From Craterostigma plantagineum (Eukaryota > Streptophyta > Magnoliopsida > Lamiales > Linderniaceae): DNA of 64,000 nt. The notes under the pieces were generated by a model that saw only the letters and a program-made list of their open reading frames with translations, was not told the DNA's origin and ran no database searches. Where the stretch lies: assembly GCA_027422505.1 (NCBI GenBank), contig JAPQWV010000655.1, forward strand, positions 243,001 to 307,000, read 5' to 3'. Shown here in pieces: positions 54,036 to 64,000 of this stretch. The position numbers and the translations under genes were made by a program. The first letter of the stretch is position 1. Each line of letters starts with the position of its first letter.

Positions 54036-55883
54036 TGTGGCAGCCCCGCCTTCCACAACTATTTCTTAACTAGTCTACATGACTAATGTCGTAATAACGA
54101 AATAAGTCGTATGAAATTTCGTATAAAATTTTTCCTTTTATAAAAAGGAATCGTAACGGTTCCTACAAAATCATCGTTGGGTCCTATTTACATAGGAAAG
54201 CGCGCATGCGGGTCAAAAGAAATCTATCTACTGGGCCTCCACGAGGTCGCATCCATGCACACACTTCCATCTCAAAAGCCCCCGGAAGCTTCAAAAGTTG
54301 GCCTCGCCGTGAAAATGATCACGTACCGTGATCGCGGGGTCCTACAACACATAAAAACGTGGAATGAGCTTATAAAGCTCAATAAGTGAAAATCATGCAT
54401 GCAATGCACGTGACCTAAATAGCGAAGGCATCCGCGCCAATGCTATCTACTTCTCACATTCTTCCTGACCTTTCTCACATTCTTGTTGACCTTTCATAAC
54501 ATATTTGGGCTCCTTCGGCTTTCAATCTTACTATGGACCATATAGAGTTCGAACCCCTAAGGGTTGAATAAGTGACAGTGCACACACTGGGAGGCTAAAC
54601 CCGAGTACTCACTCAATCTGTGCTTATCCCTATGGTGCCTTTCAATCCCAATGCAGTCCCATTGAGAGGCTAACAGTGCCTTTCAATCCCAATGCGATCC
54701 ACACTGAGAGGCTACTAGTGCCTTTCAATCCCAATGTGATGCACACTGAGAGGCTACTAGTGCCTTTCAATCCCAATGCAGTCCCATTGAGAGGCTAACA
54801 ATGCCTTTCAATCCCACGGTCCCATTGAGAGGCTAACCCGGGCACACAAATTTTGTTTAACTCTAAGGCGCCTTTCCATCCCAATGCGGTCTGACACGCG
54901 GGCGCTTCTCGCTGGTAGCTTACTACGAGGTCGCCAACACTCGAGGCTCCCTCGGTGCCGCTCATACCCTCGAGTCGCAACCTCCAGGTTGCATCTCCCG
55001 CTACGGGGTATTCCCCCTACCTTTCGTGAATCAGGTAATTCGGCTTCGTGAATCGCCGTGGTAGCATAGAAGAGCCGTGACTCATCATGGAGTCGACACA
55101 AATGCCTATATCGGCAAATATACATCGCTCTCAAGCGATCTTATACTCATGCACGCTATTTCCCCGACTCTCATACTAGTCGTGCGTGCACATGCTCATG
55201 CCATGAATATGCGTGCCATGTTCATATAATAATTTTCATCACATCAAATCATGTAAGTCACATAAGCAAGTAGTCGCATAAAATCATAAGAACACATAAC
55301 ACATAATTTCATGCACATAAAAATTATGTGTTGTAGTTGCGATTTCCACTTACCTGGTATCCTTAGCTATATCGTACTGTAAATCGCTAACCTTCAAACC
55401 CTAAGTATCAAAATATACAAAATTAGGATTTGTTAGTCTATTTACAATTTCACTAAAGTGGCTTAATTTAAAAACCCTAGTTATTTATGAGTTTTGGAAT
55501 TTCCTTCAGACATGGTTCTCGAGGCTGATCATATAACATATAATAAATATTTCAAAGTCGATCTCGACAAGGATCTCGAAGGCTATATTTCGACATGGTG
55601 TATGCATAAATCTCGAATTGCATGTAAGTTAGATTTCGACATAAGAGTTCGACATTTAATACTATACAAGGACCTCGATATAAGACATGAGTTAGACATA
55701 GATTTCGACTCCTAAACCCTGCACAATTTCGAGTTAACTTTCAGAACTAATCTCGACATGGAGTTTAAATGAATGTCGAGCTCTTACCTCAATTGTCGAG
55801 ATACTATAGAAAATGTCGAGATATTATATAGACTTTTGAAGTCAATATCACAAACGGATTTCGAGGTTCATTACATGAATAGG
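54036..55883 (-). repeat. 5' LTR of G2, cut by the insertion of G3
   Basis: It is nearly identical to 49113-50937 up to ACATGAATAGG. In the 3' LTR this continues TCTCGACATAAT, while here the G3 LTR begins at 55884. The probable target duplicate of G3 is atagg (55879-55883). Confidence 0.92.
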
Positions 55884-58800
55884 TGTAATACCCGTAAAAT
55901 TTAATCACGGGATTTACGACTTAATTAACAGTAAATTAGAAATTTCTTTGAATTAATTAAATAAGAAATTAGGACTTTAAGCGATATGATGTTTTCATAC
56001 TTTTATGTTCTTATATGACTTATGTGTTCATATGATTTCATGTTTTGCGATTTATAATTTTTATGTTGTTACGAATTATGACTTAAGTGATGAACGTAGG
56101 ATTAAGGAAATTTTTAAATGAGGAATTAATTATGTGCTACGAAATCTTAAAGCTCGAAATCAAAATATTGGTAGAATGTCAAGTTGATGTCGAAAGCTAG
56201 CATGAATGTCGAAATGAGGTTTTAAGATGTCGAGATCTTTACATTGAAATTTGTATATAATACCTCGACATTTTGCTTGAGATGTCGATATCCAGCTCGA
56301 AACCCCACCATTAAGTTAGAACAACATGTCGAAATCTGTTTGGCACATATTATGTCGAAATAATCGTTGAGATTTAATTATAATGTTGACTTCATATATT
56401 ATGTAATGTCTCGAAGTTTCTGCATACCACTAGGTCGAGATTTATGTATGTCGAAATCTTTATGTAGTGTCAAAATGTCGAGACATGTATATATATATAT
56501 ATATATATCGAAATCATTATCTACTGTTAGATATCGAATTTATATAGAACATATCGAGCAACCCAACTTGAGATATCGACATTGTATATTATAATGTTTA
56601 AACGGGAAGAGGACCCTCATAAACAACAACACAACTACAAAAAAGAAGGAGAAACCGAGAGAAGTGCCAACCAAGCAATCATAACAGTTCACCTTACGAA
56701 TCCTAGTTAAGAAAGAATCGCACTCATAACCTTTGTACTTTAGGTGGTCTAATTTTTATACTAACATAATTTAGTAAAACTCATACAATCTTTATGTACC
56801 ACAGACGGTAGAAATTCTAGTTTAAAGGTTAGATTTCGATTTTATGATAATTGCTGAAATTAGGGTTTCGAACACTAGTTAGACTAATATGGTTGTTTAG
56901 ATTGATAACTGCTGTGGTTAGAAAGACCTGTAAGATAGGAATCGTACTTAAGGATAAGGAGGCAGCTTAAAATGGGTCTTTATAAGGTTTATAAGACCTT
57001 CGAACTGTTCTTGAAAAGAAGGGAGGTTTGATCGATAGGTAGATGATTTTTATAAAATACTTTGAATAGTGATATAATTTTCCAGCTTATAAAACTCGAG
57101 AGTTATGTCGACATTTTGCTGTGTTTTCATATAACCTCGACATCTTTAATACAATGTCGAAGTCAGTTCATATCTTATATCGAAATCTTGTTAAAATCTC
57201 GAAACCATGCTGATGTTATAAGAATAATATCGAAAGAATAAATGTCGAGCCATTGAAATGTCGAAAGGTATATAGGATATCGAGATTTATGCCACACTAA
57301 TGTCGAGATTTGTGTTGAAAATAACTATCGACATTTAGTTGTAAGAGCTCGACATCTTAAAGCATATTATTATCATATCTCGATATTTGGTATAAGGGCT
57401 CAAGTCCATATCGAGAATCTAGGGCAATAATATTAAATTATAAGTTCAAAGACATTGGTATTTTCACACATAAGCTATGTCGAAATCTAGGTGTATATAA
57501 TGTCAACGTATGTATATCGAGGTTATTGTATTTAGTTAAAACTCGAAGTCCAATGCAACTTTGATGTCGAGATCTTGGTATAGTTTAAATATCGAACTTA
57601 GTAAATAATATCGAGATCCATCATGTAATTTATATCGAGATTTATACAATGTCGAGGTCATAATCATGCCGAAATTTATATTAATAGTACTTCTTAGGTT
57701 AGGTTAAATTCTAAATTTTAGGGTTTCGAAATTATAAAAGTCGAAACTAGGGTTTTCAAAATTAAGCCAATTTCAGGAAATTATAACTAGACTAACAAAC
57801 CCTAATTTTATATGTTTCCATACTTAGGGTTTGAAGATTAGTGATTTACCCTACGATATAGCTAAGGATACCAGGTAAGTGGAAATCGCAACTACAACAC
57901 ATAATTCTGTGTGTATAAATTATGTGTCTATGTGCCTTTCATGGTTTTATGTGACTTCTATGTTTTCTATGTGATGTAAATTTACGTGATTTATATGACG
58001 TAAATTATTTTATGAATATTGCACGCATGTTTATATGATTTCATGGCATAATCACGTGCACGCACGACTAGTATGAGAGTCAGTGAGATAGCGTGCATGA
58101 GTATAAGATCGCTTGAAAGCGATACGCATATTTGCCGATATAGGCATTTGTGTCGACTCAATGATGAGTCTCGGCTCTTCTATGCTACCACGGCGATTCA
58201 CGAAAGGTAGGGGGAATACCCCGTACCGGGAGATGCAACCTGGAGGATGCGACTCGAGGGTATGAGCGGCACCAAGGGAATCTCGAGTGTTGGCGACCTC
58301 GTAGTAAGCTACCAGTGGGAAGCGCCCGCGTGTCAGACCGCATTGGGATGGAAAGGCGCCTTAGGGTTAAACGAAATTTGTCTGCCCGGGTTAGCCTCTC
58401 AATGGGACTGCATTGGGATTGAAAGGCACTAGTAGCCTCTCAGTGTGGATCACACTGGGATTGAAAGGCACTAGTAACCTCTCAGTGTGTACCGCATTGG
58501 GATTGAAAGGCACCATAGGATTACGCACAGATGGAGTACTCGGGTTTAGCCTCCCAGTGTGTGTACTGCCACTTATACCCTTAGGGGATTGAGCTCTATA
58601 TGGTACATAGTAAAATTGAAAGCCGAACGGGCCCAAATATGAAATGAAAAGAACGAGAAGAATATGAGAGGTCAATAGCATTGGCGCGAATGCCTTCGCT
58701 ATTTAGGTCACGTGCATGGCATGCATGGTTTTCACTTACTGAGCTTTATAAGCTCATTCCACGTTTTTATGTGTTGTAGGACCCCGCGATCACGGTACGT

Positions 58801-59084
58801 GATCATTTTCACGGCGAGGCCAACTTTTGAAGCTTCCGGGGGCTTTTGAGATGGAAGTGTGTGCATGGATGCGACCTCGTGGAGGCCCAGTAGATAAATT
58901 TATTTTGACCCGCATGCGCGCTTTCCTATGTAAATAGGACCCAGGATGATTTTGTAGAAACTGTTACGATTCCTTTTTATAAAAGGAAAAATTTTATACC
59001 AGATTTTACAAGATCTATTTTGTTATTAGGACATTAGTCGTGTAGACTAGTGTAGAAAGTAGTGGTGGAAGGCGGGGCGCCACA
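55884..59084 (+). repeat. 5' LTR of G3 (3,201 bp)
   Basis: It starts TGTAATACCCGTAAAATTT and ends GGCGGGGCGCCACA. It contains a (TA)n run (56488-56508), TCGACAT arrays (56150-56590 and 57050-57680) and about three ~44-bp units of the GATTGAAAGGCACTAGTA type (58385-58515). Confidence 0.95.
56150..57680. repeat. ATGTCGAAAT/TCGAGAT motif arrays in the G3 5' LTR
   Basis: Dozens of ATGTCGA(A/G)AT and CTCGACAT copies lie in two clusters (56150-56590, 57050-57680) separated by ~450 bp of motif-free sequence. The same clusters occur in the 3' LTR at 61190-61630 and 62300-62880. Confidence 0.85.
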
Positions 59085-59086
59085 GG

Positions 59087-59098
59087 TGGTATCAGAGC
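59087..59098 (+). other. primer-binding site of G3
   Basis: TGGTATCAGAGC, two bases after the 5' LTR end. Confidence 0.95.
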
Positions 59099-59236
59099 TT
59101 AGGATATAGGTTCTGCAGACTGTCCATGTACACACACTCAAAAGCACGGAAGCGGCCTTGCCTGTAAGTTTTTGTTTTTATGAATTTCTGGTATTACATG
59201 ATTTATTGACCTTAGGAACGTTAGGATAGAAGAACG

Positions 59237-60462
59237 ATGGGTAGAACGAGAAATGAAAATAGTGCGGGTGCAGATAAAGGTAAAGAACCCGCAGCCTCTA
59301 CTGATAGTCGGGATGCGACTATCCTTCAGCTCGCGGAACTAGTCCGCCAACAATCCGCCCAAATCCAGCAACTGATTCAGCAACAAAACGCTGGCGGGCA
59401 ATCGAGCAATGGATCCCCTCAGGCCGACAGAATCGAAATGGTCGGGGAAAGATTTCGTAAACTTAACCCCCAACCTTCGAAGATGCTGTTGATCCAACCT
59501 CGGCTGAGGATTGGCTTCGAACCTTAGAAACTATGTTCCAGCATAGCCGTACCCCTGAAACCGAAAAATCCTTGTGTGCTGGGTACCTATTAAGGGGAAG
59601 CGCCGGCCACTGGTGGGACACGATCCTAACTCTTGAAGATCCGATAACAATGACCTGGGAGCGTTTCAAAGAACTCTTCCGAAATAAGTATTTTACTGCT
59701 CCCGTTCGAGCCCAGAGGATGAACGAGTTCATCAATCTCCGCCAGGGAACAATGACGGTGGGCGCGTATATTAGGAAATTCGAACAGCTTTCCCGATTTG
59801 CTGCTCACATGGTGAGCACAGATGCACTGAAGATCGAACGATTTATGGAGGGCCTGAAGCCAGAACTTTACCGTGATGTTGGCATGGCTGGATTCCAAGG
59901 GGTTACGTATGCCCAAATAGCGGAACGAGCCTTGATGGCTGAACAAGCTGAAAGCCGAATTGTACGAGCCCAGGAGATTAAGAGGAAATTCGAACAGGGA
60001 CCCAAAGGGAACGGAAATAGCCCGAAGAAACCGTTTGTTCCTCAGAATGTGAAACCCAATTTTCAAAACCGCCCTCGACCACCTCAACAAACAAATCCGA
60101 ATCAAGGGAAACCCCAACCGAATGCACCCGTATGCCCAAAATGTGCACGACGTCATCTTGGCGTCTGTTTCTCCCAAAACTCCACCTGCTTTAAATGTGG
60201 CAAGGCAGGCCACTACTCCGTAGTGTGCCCAGAGAATGCATCTGGAAGTCAGGGAGCAAACCCGACTAAGCCGCTGACGGCCCCTGCTCGGGTATACATG
60301 CTTACAGCCGAAGAGGCTGAAAACAATCAGTCCGAGATGGAAGGTACCCTTCTAACCGATAAAACCTCAACATGCATGTTAGTGGACTTAGGAGCCACAT
60401 TTTCTCTTGCATCCACCACTTATGTGGTAAGACTCGGGAGTTCTTTTAGCCGACTTGGTTGA
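59237..60462 (+). pseudogene. gag: gag of G3 with protease start, one frameshift
   Basis: ATG 59237 (MGRTRNENSAGADKGKEP) opens a frame that ends at TAG 59525-59527. The correct frame continues to 60462. The shift is one base lost in the C run near 59468, where G2 has six C and G3 five. The second part has HWWDTILTLEDPITMTWERF, RKFEQLSRFAAHMVSTDALK, CPKCARRHLGVC and an intact CX2CX4HX4C knuckle CFKCGKAGHYSVVC (60188-60229). It runs into a protease start, CMLVDLGATFSLAS, where the usual D-S-G is D-L-G, then stops. Apart from that one lost base, the whole gag region reads as open. Pol is absent. Confidence 0.88.
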
Positions 60463-60906
60463 TACCAATTCGAGTGTCGACCTGGGTCGTGATCGTAGTA
60501 GATAGGCGTTCGAAATAGGAAGCCGAAATCTTTTGCTGAATTCCTGAATCCAATAATACCGGGATATATTTCTATGCCCTAATCTTTTGCTCACTCTAAG
60601 AAACGTATTTGTTCGATATCATAGTTGCGCAGCGGAAGCGTGATGGATACTTAGGATCTTCGATTTCTGCCTAAGTTTATAATTATTCTCGTTAGCTCTT
60701 CGAGGCAGTACAGGTTCCACTAACTGGAACAATCTTCGTATTTACTTCACCAGGATTCTATTCCTTTCGATCCTCGAAAATTATTCGAGATTCCTTGATA
60801 ACTTCCTAGGGTGAATATCTATCACCCAACCATGCCAGTTCAACTCCCTACCAATCGTTACCCCGAATTATTCTAACCGACAGAATTTCGGGGGCGAAAT
60901 TCTTTT
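60463..60906 (+). other. G3 interior after gag, pol deleted
   Basis: No gene. It is the same sequence order as in G2 (52218-52748), ending GAATTTCGGGGGCGAAATTC before the polypurine tract. Confidence 0.75.
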
Positions 60907-60919
60907 AAGGGGGGAAGGA
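60907..60919 (+). other. polypurine tract of G3
   Basis: AAGGGGGGAAGGA abuts the 3' LTR start. Confidence 0.92.
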
Positions 60920-61522
60920 TGTAATACCCGTAAAATTTAATCACGGGATTTACGACTTAATTAACAGTAAATTAGAAATTTCTTTGAATTAATTAAATAA
61001 GAAATTAGGACTTTAAGCGATATGATGTTTTCATACTTTTATGTTCTTATATGACTTATGTGTTCATATGATTTCATATTTTGCGATTTATAATTTTTAT
61101 GTTGTTACGAATTATGACTTAAGTGATGAACGTAGGATTAAGGAAATTTTTAAATGAGGAAATAATTATGTGCTACGAAATCTTAAAGCTCGAAATCAAA
61201 ATATTGGTAGAATGTCAAGTTGATGTCGAAAGCTAGCATGAATGTCGAAATGAGGTTTTAAGATGTCGAGATCTTTCCATTGAAATTTGTATATAATACC
61301 TCGACATTTTGCTTGAGATGTCGATATCCAGCTCAAACCCCACCATTAAGTTAGAACAACATGTCGAAATCTGTTTGGCACATATTATGTCGAAATAATT
61401 GTTAAGATTTAATTATAATGTTGACTTCATATATTATGTAATGTCTCGAAGTTTCTGCATACCACTAGGTTGAGATTTATGTATGTCGAAATCTTTATGT
61501 AGTGTCAAAATGTCGAGACATG

Positions 61523-61558
<36 letters not shown>

Positions 61559-64000
61559 AGAACATATCTTGAGATATCATATATTTACTTTAGATTATGT
61601 CGAGATCCTTATATCGATTGTTGAGTCTAATGAGAACCAATCATAGCTTAGGAAGAGTGAGTAACTTAAAGACACGTGAGGATTTCTTAGCATAGGAGGT
61701 AAAGGTAACTAGCTTAGTCACCTAGTTATCACTTCAATTCCCAATTTTCCAAGCTTAGTCCTTATCAAATAAATTAAGGAACGAGATTGTGAGCTGATGT
61801 AAGAAATAAAAACGGGAAGAGGACCCTCATAAACAACAACACAACTACAAAAAAGAAGGAGAAACCGAGAGAAGTGCCAACCAAGCAATCATAACAGTTC
61901 ACCTTACGAATCCTAGTTAAGAAAGAATCGCACTCATAACCTTTGTACTTTAGGTGGTCTAATTTTTATACTAACATAATTTAATAAAACTCATACAATC
62001 TTTATGTACCACAGACGGTAGAAATTCTAGTTTAAAGGTTAGATTTCGATTTTATGATAATTGCTGAAATTAGGGTTTCGAACACTAGTTAGACTAATAT
62101 GGTTGTTTAGATTGATAACTGCTGTGGTTAGAAAGACCTGTAAGATAGGAATCGTACTTAAGGATAAGGAGGCAGCTTAAAATGGGTCTTTATAAGGTTT
62201 ATAAGACCTTCGAACTGTTCTTGAAAAGAAGGGAGGTTTGATCGATAGGTAGATGATTTTTATAAAATACTTTGAATAGTGATATAATTTTCCAGCTTAT
62301 AAAACTCGAGAGTTATGTCGACATTTTGCTGTGTTTTCATATAACCTCGACATCTTTAATACAATGTCGAAGTCAGTTCATATCTTATATCGAAATCTTG
62401 TTAAAATCTCGAAACCATGCTGATGTTATAAGAATAATATCGAAAGAATAAATGTCGAGCCATTGAAATGTCGAAAGGTATATAGGATATCGAGATTTAT
62501 GCCACACTAATGTCGAGATTTGTGTTGAAAATAACTATCGACATTTAGTTGTAAGAGCTCGACATCTTAAAGCATATTATTATCATATCTCGATATTTGG
62601 TATAAGGGCTCAAGTCCATATCGAGAATCTAGGGCAATAATATTAAATTATAAGTTCAAAGACATTGGTATTTTCACACATAAGCTATGTCGAAATCTAG
62701 GTGTATATAATGTCAACGTATGTATATCGAGGTTATTGTATTTAGTTAAAACTCGAAGTCCAATGCAACTTTGATGTCGAGATCTTGGTATAGTTTAAAT
62801 ATCGAACTTAGTAAATAATATCGAGATCCATCATGTAATTTATATCGAGATTTATACAATGTCGAGGTCATAATCATGCCGAAATTTATATTAATAGTAC
62901 TTCTTAGGTTAGGTTAAATTCTAAATTTTAGGGTTTCGAAATTATAAAAGTCGAAACTAGGGTTTTCAAAATTAAGCCAATTTCAGGAAATTATAACTAG
63001 ACTAACAAACCCTAATTTTATATATTTCCATACTTAGGGTTTGAAGATTAGTGATTTACCCTACGATATAGCTAAGGATACCAGGTAAGTGGAAATCGCA
63101 ACTACAACACATAATTCTGTGTGTATAAATTATGTGTCTATGTGCCTTTCATGGTTTTATGTGACTTCTATGTTTCTATGTGATGTAAATTTACGTGATT
63201 TATATGACGTAAATTATTTTATGAATATTGCACGCATGTTTATATGATTTCATGGCATAATCACGTGCACACACGACTAGTATGAGAGTCAGTGAGATAG
63301 CGTGCATGAGTATAAGATCGCTTGAAAGCGATACGCATATTTGCCGATATAGGCATTTGTGTCGACTCAATGATGAGTCTCGGCTCTTCTATGCTACCAC
63401 GGCGATTCACGAAAGGTAGGGGGAATACCCCGTAGCGGGAGATGCAACCTGGAGGATGCGACTCGAGGGTATGAGCGGCACCGAGGGAATCTCGAGTGTT
63501 GGCGACCTCGTAGTAAGCTACCAGTGGGAAGCGCCCGCGTGTCAGACCGGATTGGGATGGAAAGGCGCCTTAAGGTTAAACGAAATTTGTGTGCCCGGGT
63601 TAGCCTCTCAATGGGACTGCATTGGGATTGAGAGGCACTAGTAGCCTCTCAGTGTGGATCACACTGGGATTGAAAGGCACTAGTAACCTCTCAGTGTGTA
63701 CCGCATTGGGATTGAAAGGCACCATAGGATTACGCACAGATGGAGTCTCGGGTTTAGCCTCCCAGTGTGTGTACTGCCACTTATACCCTTAGGGGTTTGA
63801 GCTCTATATGGTACATAGTAAGATTGAAAGCCGAACGGGCCCAAATATGAAATGAAAAGAACGAGAAGAATATGAGAGGTCAATAGCATTGGCGCGAATG
63901 CCTTCGCTATTTAGGTCACGTGCATGGCATGCATGGTTTTCACTTACTGAGCTTTATAAGCTCATTCCACGTTTTTATGTGTTGTAGGACCCCGCGATCA
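60920..64000 (+). repeat. 3' LTR of G3, truncated by the window end
   Basis: It is nearly identical to 55884-59084 except after the (TA)n run (61523-61558). There it has about 200 bp (to ~61807) that are missing from the 5' LTR. About 110-120 bp of LTR should remain beyond 64000. Confidence 0.93.

Larger units (their letters stand above)
49113..55883 (-). mobile_element. gag-only gypsy element G2 (Tekay-like), interrupted by G3
   Basis: Read leftwards: 5' LTR (from beyond 55883 to 54036), PBS 54033-54022, interior 54035-52205 with gag only, polypurine tract, 3' LTR 52204-49113. The LTRs (~3.1 kb) are longer than the interior (1.83 kb). No protease core, RT, RNase H or integrase is present. 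The left target duplicate should be gcgat (49108-49112). The first part of the 5' LTR is displaced beyond 64000 by G3. Confidence 0.88.
55884..64000 (+). mobile_element. gag-only gypsy element G3 (Tekay-like), runs off the window
   Basis: 5' LTR 55884-59084, PBS 59087-59098, interior 59085-60919 (1,835 bp, gag only), polypurine tract, 3' LTR from 60920 to beyond 64000. It has the same gag and the same pol deletion as G2. Its LTRs are a diverged subfamily of G2's. It is inserted in inverted orientation into G2's 5' LTR, so the rest of that LTR should follow to the right of the window. Confidence 0.9.

Noticed and set aside
18104..59098. Possible tRNA genes at the TGGTATCAGAGC sites
   Set aside because: Only the 12-13-base primer-binding match is present, next to LTR edges; there is no cloverleaf.

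Overview
This is repeat-rich nuclear DNA from a plant, most likely a eudicot. It consists almost entirely of nested transposable elements. All five recognisable primer-binding sites match the plant initiator-Met type (TGGTATCAGAGC). The elements are Ty1/copia, Ty3/gypsy of chromovirus (Tekay/Del) type, Helitrons with a PIF1-type helicase, and a fold-back element. I see no intact host gene, tRNA, rRNA or CRISPR array. The species cannot be read from the sequence. The accessory ORF of the copia family resembles an extra ORF I remember from predicted proteins of Asteraceae genomes, which is only a weak hint.

Layout from left to right. (1) 1-5273: the 3' part of a Sirevirus-like copia element (A, + strand) with a large accessory ORF (1361-4918) and a 297-bp LTR. 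(2) 5274-18414: a second copy of the same family (B, - strand) with accessory ORF, RNase H, RT, integrase, protease, gag, leader, PBS and 5' LTR. A is inserted in inverted orientation inside B's accessory ORF. (3) 18415-20891: the right part of a gypsy-type LTR (G0), into which B inserted. (4) 20938-28476: a Tekay-like gypsy element (G1) with ~3.2-kb LTRs. Its coding region is mostly deleted and partly replaced by sequence of possible host origin. (5) 28477-31088: gag, leader and 5' LTR of another copia element (- strand), interrupted by G1. (6) 31089-41706: the 3' part of a decayed autonomous Helitron, with helicase remnant, two Ulp1-like (C48) protease pseudogenes, and a 3' hairpin followed by CTAG. 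(7) 42260-46066: a degenerate copia element with both LTRs. (8) 46067-49112: AT-rich DNA with a fold-back element, a 251-bp non-autonomous Helitron and a truncated LTR. (9) 49113-64000: two gag-only gypsy elements of one family, G2 (-) and G3 (+). G3 is inserted in inverted orientation in G2's 5' LTR.

How it fits together. The insertion order can be read from the nesting: Helitron, then copia 2, then G1; G0, then B, then A; truncated LTR, then G2, then G3. In two separate places a young element has landed, inverted, in a copy of its own family. G2 and G3 lack pol and carry the same internal deletion, so they look like a mobile non-autonomous lineage that keeps gag and depends on enzymes made elsewhere. 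A cross-cutting oddity is that three unrelated element types each carry their own dispersed array of a short motif in non-coding DNA: GCGAAAATTT in the Sirevirus-like copia family, TCGACAT/TCGAGAT in the gypsy LTRs, and GCACTAC in the Helitron. Counts and identities were made by eye; boundaries given to the base come from TG..CA ends, PBS/PPT positions or alignment of copies within the window.
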